NCBI RefSeq assembly: GCF_028640845.1
Contig: NC_080542.1
Location: 66,539,064 to 66,603,063, forward strand
Reading direction: 5' to 3'
Length of the DNA: 64,000 bases
Source: Ahaetulla prasina
Lineage: Eukaryota; Chordata; Lepidosauria; Squamata; Colubridae
In this document: piece by piece, positions 60,501 through 64,000 of the stretch
How positions within the stretch are numbered: position 1 is the stretch's first letter
Layout of the letters: each line of letters begins with the position of its first letter
Program-made: the position numbers and the translations under genes
The notes under the pieces: model-generated
Told to the model about the DNA's origin: nothing
The model's input: the letters and a program-made list of their open reading frames with translations, nothing else
The model's database searches: none

Positions 60501-62462
60501 TTCCCGAAATATAGAATAGCATTCTTCAGAACCTGATTTAATATCTTCCCTTCAGCACTACTCTAGAGCAGATATAATAAGACCCCAATAGCAGAATGAG
60601 TATGTACAGTATATGTGGTAAAGGAAAAGAAGATATAATGTATGTCTTATTGCACTGTGAATTATACAGTGCTTTTAGGTCAATGCATATTCTCCCCTTA
60701 CTAGAGAGATTACTAGGAAGGGCAGACAATTTTTATGTAGACTAGCTCCTCTGGGATACAAACTTGGCTACTACGCTTGCAGTAGCAAAATTCTGTGCTG
60801 CAGCAATGACCACAAGGAAAAATTTGGTTACAGGACTAAAGATGTTTTCTTGTACCAATTTTTCGTAGATATTTTGAACAATTTTTAGAGAATCTACATT
60901 TATACTCAAACTTATCCACTTATCTATCAAGTATACATGGACACAATCTAAACTGTATGATACAATGTTATTGGTATGGATGTTATTATTTACTATTGCT
61001 ATTGGTATTATCTTTTAATATTATTGTAAATAGATTGTCTTGCTGGTCTATGACAGTAATAAACTTTATATTCTAAATTACCTAAATTTTCTTTAAACTG
61101 ATTTGTCAGGGATAGAATCTATGATACTTTTTACAGGCCAGTCTCAGTTTTACCCTATTCTATATTTTACACTGTTCATTTGGGTTGGAGAGATAAAATT
61201 GCCAATGTAACAGTAACAACTTTCAGCTATTTAGGTTTATGAAAGATTGAAAACAAGTATCATTCTGAAAGAGTTTCCCATCCTCTCTTCTGCTTCCCCC
61301 CACCCCCACCTGAAACTCCATCAAAATTATGACCCAGAATAGTTAAAAAAGGAAGATTTGCTTGATTTGTTTGGCTCACTCATAAATAACAACAGTTCCA
61401 CATTTCTGTAACAATTTGGAATGCATTTCCTTTGCAATCTGAGTATTTGCTTGAGTAGCAAGGTGAGTATATATTGGATAATGGTTAATTTGGATTATAA
61501 TCCTCAGAGCTCCCAGTCAGCATCAACCAGGCTATGTGGGGATAATAATAGTTACAAACTGGTGAGATTTTTACTTTCTAGCAAATATCATCACCGGAAA
61601 CCACAGCAACTATTATAGTACATACTTGTCGCCATAACTAGGAGTAGACAGTCTTGTTCACCTTTACAGACTCAAGATTTATTTATTTATTTATTTATTT
61701 TTTCAAATTTATATACCGCCCTATCTCCCTAAGGACTCAGGGCGGTTGAGATGAAGAACACCTAAGATGTTTGGGTGTTCCCGTACGGACATAAGGCTGA
61801 GTAAGGAACCGTAAGGAAACCGTAAAGAAGGCTGAGTAAGGGACCGTAAGGAAAAGCCGAGGAAAAGTTGCGTAAAAATTAGACTTGGTTTATTGGAGGT
61901 TTGAGGAAAAGCACTCTTGGCGTCCAAAGGGGATTGGGTCCGTGCGCAACCTTGATAGCGGGTTGTGGTAAGCGTGCCACGGGGAGACTTTGGTTTTCTT
62001 CCCGAATAAGCAGCTAAGGTTTCTCTCGCTCTTTCCACCGTCCGTCCCCCATCTTTTTTCCTCTCTCGAAGTCCCCCCGCTTTTGCTAAGTCTCGAGCGG
62101 AGACCCCACTCCCATTAAGCACCCACATGGTAGTTTCAGACCCAACCCAGCACGCCTCCGGCAGGGAATATATATATACACACACACACACATATATGTA
62201 TATATATATATATATTTATAAAAGTATATAAATATATACATATATGAGGAGGCTAAAGAGCGCCCTTCGCACCGTCCGGGTCTCTCCCCCGCCAGCCTTA
62301 CCTGCCAAGTTCACAGCCGGAGCTGACGGTATAGCGGTCCTCGAAGGGCTCGGTGAGAAGGGGCGTCTGAATCTCAGTCAGGAGTCCCCTACGCTGCTGT
62401 ACACGAGGCGCTCGGCTGTTGCGGTAAGAATACCGCGGCGGCCGCTTCTGCTCCGAACTCAT
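30208..62462 (-). CDS. STK17A: STK17A (DRAK1), DAPK-family Ser/Thr kinase, seven exons
   Basis: Joined exons (62462-62302, 40694-40482, 37101-36957, 32552-32426, 31336-31288, 31196-31020, 30526-30208) encode 396 residues; human STK17A has about 414. Kinase features: glycine loop 'ELGRGKFAVV' (51-60), ATP Lys75 in 'AAKF', helix-C Glu93, catalytic 'HLDLKPQN' (169-176), DFG 192-194 and APE 216-218. HLD rather than HRD is the DAPK-family form. '[20 protein letters not shown]' and the C-terminal 'CRQSKK' and 'HEIPG' blocks are STK17A-like rather than STK17B-like. DRAK1 is a nuclear/cytoplasmic kinase linked to apoptosis and TGF-beta signalling. All introns are GT-AG and phases match. Intron 1 is 21.6 kb and packed with retroelements. 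Confidence 0.95.
31020..31196 (-). CDS. STK17A: STK17A exon 6
   Basis: The acceptor 'tatttag' ends at 31197 and the donor 'gtaaga' starts at 31019. It encodes '[20 protein letters not shown]' to '[10 protein letters not shown]', kinase C-lobe. Confidence 0.95.
31288..31336 (-). CDS. STK17A: STK17A exon 5 (49 bases)
   Basis: The acceptor 'ctaatag' ends at 31337 and the donor 'gtaaga' starts at 31287. This micro-sized exon encodes '[15 protein letters not shown]' with split Ala and Trp codons at its ends. It completes the APE motif. Confidence 0.92.
31921..32155 (+). repeat. tRNA-derived SINE, copy 2 (in STK17A intron 4)
   Basis: The head is 'gtgcagtggttagaatgcag', the box B region 'gagttcaatcctaatggg' and the tail 'gtctaagtgttattgatatt'. 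There is a short internal duplication 'tgtaggacattatataagtc' near 32093-32132. Confidence 0.75.
32426..32552 (-). CDS. STK17A: STK17A exon 4
   Basis: The acceptor 'tttttag' ends at 32553 and the donor 'gtatgt' starts at 32425. It encodes '[20 protein letters not shown]', DFG and '[12 protein letters not shown]', the activation segment. Confidence 0.95.
32700..36000. other. STK17A intron 3, mostly unassigned
   Basis: No other exon is seen. AT-rich sequence holds a few small simple repeats (AGT near 34611-34622). Two weak inverse open frames near 35530-35820 show no recognisable protein. Confidence 0.4.
36009..36296. mobile_element. hAT-type MITE in STK17A intron 3
   Basis: The ends are 'cagaagtggg' and, inverted, 'caatggtggg'. 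It is flanked by a perfect 8-base duplication 'atctacat' at 36001-36008 and 36297-36304. The interior has 'gagaaccggtaaataccacc' and 'cacagaaccggtagtaaact', phrases of a common snake non-autonomous repeat. A related piece starts near 50435. Confidence 0.88.
36957..37101 (-). CDS. STK17A: STK17A exon 3
   Basis: The acceptor 'tattctcag' ends at 37102 and the donor 'gtaaga' starts at 36956. It encodes '[18 protein letters not shown]' through the catalytic 'NNIVHLDLK' (residues 126-173). Confidence 0.95.
37627..37651. repeat. (GACA)n microsatellite
   Basis: Five to six GACA units lie in STK17A intron 2. Confidence 0.9.
38531..38693. repeat. palindromic dispersed repeat D, copy 1
   Basis: The left arm 'aaaggcaactggactgtttt' and the right arm 'cagtccagttgccttttgaa' are inverse. 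Between them is 'cttggatgagaagcgaaatt'. Related sequence is at 16385-16450 and 52664-52776. Confidence 0.7.
39165..39573. repeat. dispersed repeat family C, copy 4
   Basis: It begins 'acagtccatggcttatgatc' and ends 'caaggattacatgtatt', which are approximate inverses. The interior includes 'aggatcatgtgatcactctt' and 'aaccagattcgcttaacgac', as in copy 1. Confidence 0.6.
40482..40694 (-). CDS. STK17A: STK17A exon 2
   Basis: The acceptor 'attgtag' ends at 40695 and the donor 'gtaagt' starts at 40481. The 213 bases encode the N-lobe: residues 54-125 from '[18 protein letters not shown]' to '[13 protein letters not shown]' and the split Tyr codon. Confidence 0.95.
40700..42540. other. STK17A intron 1, AT-rich, unassigned
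   Basis: No exon or recognisable mobile element is seen before the CR1 piece at 42545. Confidence 0.4.
42545..43138 (+). mobile_element. CR1-type LINE, copy C (3' fragment)
   Basis: The + strand encodes '[20 protein letters not shown]' and '[20 protein letters not shown]', the CR1 ORF2 C-terminus. The 3' end is 'cctgagtccttcgggagaag' with an 'ataaatataaata' tail. It is heavily 5'-truncated. It is immediately followed by an L2-like LINE. Confidence 0.9.
43139..44672 (+). mobile_element. L2-like LINE 3' portion, interrupted
   Basis: Two parts (43139-43300 and about 43826-44672) read as one RT tail. The first part encodes '[20 protein letters not shown]' after small frame changes. The second encodes 'ETFKFLGS', '[18 protein letters not shown]' and '[17 protein letters not shown]'. 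This order is typical of L2-clade LINEs. The 3' end 'cacttggccaataaaaaatt' passes into a (TCTCT)n microsatellite at 44640-44672. It is interrupted by a LINE-B insertion. Confidence 0.7.
43300..43825 (+). mobile_element. LINE-B 3' fragment, copy 2, nested in the L2-like LINE
   Basis: Across frames it encodes '[10 protein letters not shown]', '[19 protein letters not shown]' and '[15 protein letters not shown]', the C-terminus of the family at 13796-14565 and 56322-57113. It ends 'tgtgacaaaataaataaata'. The L2-like reading resumes after it. Confidence 0.75.
44680..45370. other. intron sequence, unassigned
   Basis: No exon or repeat is recognised before the LTR at 45371. The last five bases 'tgact' are the target-site copy of the Gypsy element. 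Confidence 0.4.
45371..45548 (+). repeat. Gypsy 5' LTR
   Basis: It starts TGTAATG and ends TAACA. It has a TATA box 'tatataag' at 45443-45450 and a polyadenylation-like 'agtaaa' at 45491-45496. It differs from the 3' LTR only at 45434 (A here, G at 49811). Confidence 0.97.
45550..45572 (+). promoter_or_regulatory. Gypsy primer-binding site
   Basis: One base after the LTR, 'tggcgacgaaggtgggat' is close to the complement of the 3' end of vertebrate tRNA-Ser(GCT) including CCA, as recalled. The first nine bases match fully and two substitutions follow. Confidence 0.65.
45648..46967 (+). pseudogene. Gypsy Gag-protease frame
   Basis: A 439-codon frame. Residues 1-170 resemble the capsid part of Gypsy Gag ('[20 protein letters not shown]'). 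Two CCHC-like zinc knuckles lie at about 218-252 ('[13 protein letters not shown]', '[14 protein letters not shown]'). The aspartic protease follows with '[10 protein letters not shown]' near residue 320 and '[11 protein letters not shown]' near 390. The frame then stops early at the protease-RT junction. Small insertions or deletions between about 46940 and 47030 leave no frame open across that stretch. Confidence 0.92.
47075..49696 (+). pseudogene. Gypsy Pol frame: RT, RNase H, integrase
   Basis: Open for about 870 codons in a frame different from Gag; the true frame opens near 47005. RT: '[13 protein letters not shown]' and catalytic 'YFDD' near residue 123. RNase H: '[14 protein letters not shown]' (about 270) and '[17 protein letters not shown]'. 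Integrase: HHCC zinc finger 'HEGHPG...CQACQ' (about 489-530) and DDE triad 'IDFAGPF', 'SDNGPQF', 'LAERFV' (about 553, 608, 644; second spacing ~35). No clear chromodomain is seen at the C-terminus. No stop codons interrupt these domains. It is non-functional as a polyprotein because of the upstream frame break, unless rescued in trans. Confidence 0.93.
49735..49747 (+). promoter_or_regulatory. Gypsy polypurine tract
   Basis: 'gggagggaaggag' lies directly before the 3' LTR, the usual primer position for plus-strand DNA synthesis. Confidence 0.85.
49748..49925 (+). repeat. Gypsy 3' LTR
   Basis: 178 bases, identical to the 5' LTR except one base (49811). Followed by the target-site copy TGACT at 49926-49930. 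Confidence 0.97.
50435..51620. repeat. GC-rich fold-back repeat complex
   Basis: The start 'cagggatggg' and 'ttttactaccagttct' match the inverse end of the MITE at 36009-36296. The GC-rich interior contains inverted repeats. 50862-50940 ('ctgcagcccagatgagccaa') pairs with 51029-51113. 51236-51262 ('aacagccagtggagaacaca') pairs with 51277-51302. 51160-51225 pairs with 51333-51380 and recurs in direct orientation at 51405-51465. There is no reliable right boundary or coding capacity. Confidence 0.6.
52049..52323. mobile_element. hAT-type MITE, third family
   Basis: The ends are 'caggggtgaaatg' and, inverted, 'cggggtaaaatc'. It is flanked by 'gtatgtac' (52041-52048) and 'gtacatac' (52324-52331), 6 of 8 identical. 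The interior has 'ggaccagatcgcgcgatctg', a near-palindrome typical of a common snake repeat. Confidence 0.65.
52664..52776. repeat. palindromic dispersed repeat D, copy 2
   Basis: 'tgtcccaaagaggcaactgg' is mirrored by 'gcaactttgggacaac'. The inner arms 'tttctttgaa' and 'ttcaaagaaa' also pair. It is the same family as 38531-38693. Confidence 0.7.
53140..53310. repeat. dispersed repeat family C, copy 5 (partial)
   Basis: It begins 'acagatagtcctctacttat' and continues with 'cataaagcaagtcaccatga' and 'tcattaagtaactgcatttg', a diverged and truncated copy of the 385-776 family. Confidence 0.55.
53311..55220. other. STK17A intron 1, unassigned
   Basis: AT-rich. A CA tract lies at 54457-54472. No exon or known repeat is seen. 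Confidence 0.4.
56322..57113 (-). mobile_element. LINE-B, copy 3, inserted in Bov-B
   Basis: Read on the - strand it encodes '[20 protein letters not shown]' and '[12 protein letters not shown]', then, in another frame, '[18 protein letters not shown]' and '[18 protein letters not shown]'. It ends with the same 'attttgtcacaacaatatat' 3' terminus (inverse) as the other copies. Bov-B reading stops at one side and resumes at the other. Confidence 0.85.
57883..59042. mobile_element. LTR-like insert in Bov-B with inverted halves
   Basis: It starts TGTTCTGACC, ends CCACCACA, and is flanked by AGTCC at 57878-57882 and 59043-59047, the signature of LTR integration. Bov-B reads through the join. The + strand half has TATA 'ggcttatataaaagac' near 58310 and AATAAA near 58515. 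The - strand half has 'ggcttaaaacagacc' near 58770 and AATAAA near 58520. Each half encodes an acidic Ser/Glu stretch followed by an Arg-rich stretch in its own outward-to-inward reading. The structure could be two related LTRs in inverted order. No polymerase is present. Confidence 0.6.
59515..60080. other. STK17A intron 1, unassigned
   Basis: No exon or repeat is recognised. Confidence 0.4.
60083..60312 (+). repeat. tRNA-derived SINE, copy 3
   Basis: The head 'gcaatggttagagtgcagta' and 'cagttcaaattcaccagctc' are followed by 'aaaatgaggacccagattgt', 'gtaaaccgcttagagagggc' and the tail 'gctactggtattgctat'. Confidence 0.78.
60313..61670. other. STK17A intron 1, unassigned
   Basis: AT-rich with no recognisable exon. 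A stretch near 60440-61080, with fragments such as 'aggatctaattttcccgaaa' and 'caataaactttatattctaa', may be an old LINE end, but I cannot assign it. Confidence 0.35.
61676..61750 (-). repeat. CR1 3' terminus fragment
   Basis: A TTTA tail precedes 'ataccgccctatctccctaa' and 'ggactcagggcggtt', the conserved CR1 3' end in inverse orientation. Confidence 0.75.
61751..62160. other. unassigned GC-richer segment in intron 1
   Basis: It contains a tandem pair based on 'ggctgagtaagg' and 'accgtaaggaaa' (about 61795-61855) and CT-rich sequence near 62020-62080. A - strand frame is open but shows no known protein. It may be an uncharacterised repeat. Confidence 0.3.
62168..62245. repeat. (TA)n/(CA)n microsatellite
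   Basis: TA and CA runs alternate, close to the exon 1 donor of STK17A. Confidence 0.93.
62302..62462 (-). CDS. STK17A: STK17A exon 1 coding part
   Basis: The donor 'gtaagg' begins at 62301. It encodes '[20 protein letters not shown]' and 'CELGR', aligned with human RGLLTEI...TEPF.D.Y. I chose the ATG at 62462 (protein MSSEQK...) because -3 is G. An in-frame ATG at 62588 would add 42 residues but has T at -3 and gives a low-complexity Pro/Ser/Lys extension. Confidence 0.85.
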
Positions 62463-62773
62463 AGCTAAAGTCCGAGAAGGCGGCAGCGGCGGCGGCGGCG
62501 AAGAGAGCGGCGCCTGCGGCTTCTCTTCTTCTTTTACCTCCTTTTTGCTGCCAAGCCAAAGCAGCACCCGGCTCACTCCGCGTTTCATTTAGTAATTCGA
62601 AGCAGCAGCCAGAGGTCTATGACAGAAGCCCCAAAAAGAGCAACAGCAACGGCACCGAGCCTCGAGCAACTGCCACGCCCTCCCGCGGACTCCTCCTCTT
62701 CGTGCTACAACTGGCACCGCCCAAGCGCCTCACCTGCAGGGAAGAAAAAGGAGAGCGCGACGTGCTGCGAGAG

Positions 62774-62781
62774 TGACGTCA
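62774..62781. promoter_or_regulatory. CRE (CREB/ATF) site
   Basis: A perfect TGACGTCA palindrome in the CpG-rich upstream region. An E-box CACGTG lies at 62888-62893. Function is inferred only. Confidence 0.5.
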
Positions 62782-63065
62782 GAGCCGTAACCATACTGAT
62801 TCGACAGGCTGGTGGACGGACAGCGCCATCTAGCGATGTAGCGCCAAAAAAATTCGACGGCTCCACGGAAGAACGAACTACTTACTGCACGTGCATGTTT
62901 GCAAAAATGCAATTAATTTTGAAACGAATTTTTGGAGGAAACTATCCAAAATCTAACTATTGGAGTTTAATTTCAGAAATTAATTTTCTCCATGGAGTTT
63001 TCCTTTGATATGCAAGAACTTGTCATTTCAGCACCAAACAATATTAGTCTGAAAGTCTTTAACAG

Positions 63066-63205
63066 TAACAGAGTTGGAAGGGAACTTGGAGGTCATTTAG
63101 TCCAACCCCCACACGCAGTAGACCTGAACTAGGGATTCGAACTGTTGAACTGCCAACCTTTCTGATTGACAAGCTCAGTGTCTTAGCCACTGAGCCACTT
63201 AGTCA
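63066..63205 (-). repeat. tRNA-derived SINE, second family
   Basis: On the - strand, 'tggctcagtggctaagacac' (box A) is followed by 'cagttcgaatccctagttc' (box B) and the body 'ttggactaaatgacctccaa'. It differs from the SINE at 845-1080 in head and tail. Confidence 0.75.
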
Positions 63206-63513
63206 GGCTTTATAGTCCTTGAATATATTTGTAAATTTTAAGAAAGATACAACCCAGTTGGGAAAAAAATAATGTAATCCACAATCTTGCTACCTTTGAA
63301 ACGTAATCCAGAATCAATGTTTTCTCTTGTTCAAGTCTGACATATAATTAATATATTTTATTGTATGATTACTTTAGTATATTACATATACTAAATTTAT
63401 CATTTGCTTCTGTACCCTATAAAAAGACTTAACACCCCCCCCCTTAATGAATGTTTTTTTTTGATTTGCCTAAATTATTTGGTGATTAGTTTTTGGGAGG
63501 GGCAAAGAAGCCA

Positions 63514-63754
63514 CGATCGACCTCTTGCCTTCCGCTGCCGCCACTACCTCTGCCTCTTCCTTCTCTCTGCCAACAGAAGTCGGAGAGGAAAAGGCAGTTG
63601 CTTCCTTGAGCGTTTCTCCGCGTTTCCATCCCAAGTCAGCCGCCCTCACGGAGAAACGCTCAGGGAAGCAACTGCCTTTTCCTCTCCGACTTCTGTTGGC
63701 AGAGAGAGGAAGAGGCAGAGGTGGGAGCGGCAGCAGAAGGCAAGGGGCCGATCG
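63514..63754. repeat. long inverted repeat (107 bp arms)
   Basis: 63514-63620 and 63649-63754 are reverse complements with only a few differences, separated by 28 bases. The arms include 'ctctgccaacagaagtcgga' and its inverse. It is GC-rich and upstream of STK17A. No coding function is evident. Confidence 0.9.
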
Positions 63755-64000
63755 CAGCCGGCGTGGTTACCCAGCAGGCTCCCTTCGCATGGCTCCCTTC
63801 AGCGCCGCCAAACACACACACACGGAGGCCTCCTTTGAGAGGTTTCAGAGGCCGAGGCTTTTTTTTTCCTTTTTCCCCTCCTGCAACCGCTTTGAGGGCT
63901 TTGTGGCGCAGAGGACGCCACCTCCCGAAGTTTGGGGAGGAAAGCGGGGCGTGTTAAAGGTAAAAGTGAAATGGGGTGGGGTGGGATTTGGTCCCCTTTT
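63755..64000. other. GC-rich flank, unassigned
   Basis: It contains a CA run at 63815-63822, and the window ends here. It could belong to the same element as the preceding inverted repeat. Confidence 0.3.

Larger units (their letters stand above)
62250..62880 (-). promoter_or_regulatory. STK17A: STK17A CpG-rich promoter and exon 1 region
   Basis: CpG-dense and GC-rich compared with its surroundings, including CGG-type repeats 5' of the ATG (62473-62500). A full palindromic CRE 'tgacgtca' lies at 62774-62781, 312 bases upstream of the chosen ATG. No TATA box stands out. The start site is unknown. Confidence 0.65.

Noticed and set aside
61721..62191. 156-codon frame on - in STK17A intron 1
   Set aside because: It crosses the CR1 3' fragment and a microsatellite, with no known domain.
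63404..63957. 144- and 78-codon frames on +
   Set aside because: They run through the long inverted repeat and have no motif.

Overview
This is a vertebrate nuclear genomic window, most likely from a squamate reptile and probably a snake. The evidence is the two host genes present, their vertebrate-type split exons, and a repeat mix of CR1, Bov-B and L2-like LINEs, Penelope-like elements, tRNA-derived SINEs, Tc1-type and hAT-like DNA elements, an (AATAG)-type microsatellite and (TA)n tracts. There are no prokaryotic features.

Two host genes can be assembled from exons. COA1 (cytochrome c oxidase assembly factor 1) lies on the + strand with coding exons at 9533-9630, 16591-16742, 19076-19152 and 19704-19791, giving 134 residues. 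STK17A (DRAK1, a DAPK-family Ser/Thr kinase) lies on the - strand with seven coding exons between 62462 and 30208, giving 396 residues. All introns used are GT-AG and every exon phase joins. The genes converge tail to tail, as I recall for human 7p13, so the locus is syntenic. The region between the stops (19792-30207) holds no other recognisable gene. A GC- and CpG-rich promoter region surrounds STK17A exon 1.

Layout: 1-9500, upstream or 5' intronic sequence with a degenerate Helitron helicase fragment, a minisatellite-like array, a head-to-head pair of Penelope-like elements (PLEs) forming a 1.56 kb inverted repeat, and a hAT-type MITE. 9.5-19.8 kb, COA1 with a CR1 LINE, a second composite PLE cluster and a LINE fragment in its first listed intron. 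19.9-30.2 kb, intergenic: decayed CR1, Tc1-like element 1, CR1 copy B, a SINE with a CR1-like tail, and Tc1-like element 2. 30.2-62.5 kb, STK17A, whose 21.6 kb intron 1 holds nested LINEs (CR1, L2-like, LINE-B), a young Gypsy-type LTR retrotransposon with nearly identical LTRs, a GC-rich fold-back region, a MITE, and a Bov-B LINE interrupted by a LINE-B copy and an LTR-like palindromic insert. 62.5-64 kb, promoter, a SINE and a 107 bp-arm inverted repeat.

The most unusual material is the PLE clusters: two separate inverted arrangements abutting (TA)n tracts, five copies of a hammerhead-ribozyme-like core, and a near-perfect 109 bp-arm hairpin. No wholly new protein system was recognised. Coordinates of repeats without target-site duplications are approximate to tens of bases.
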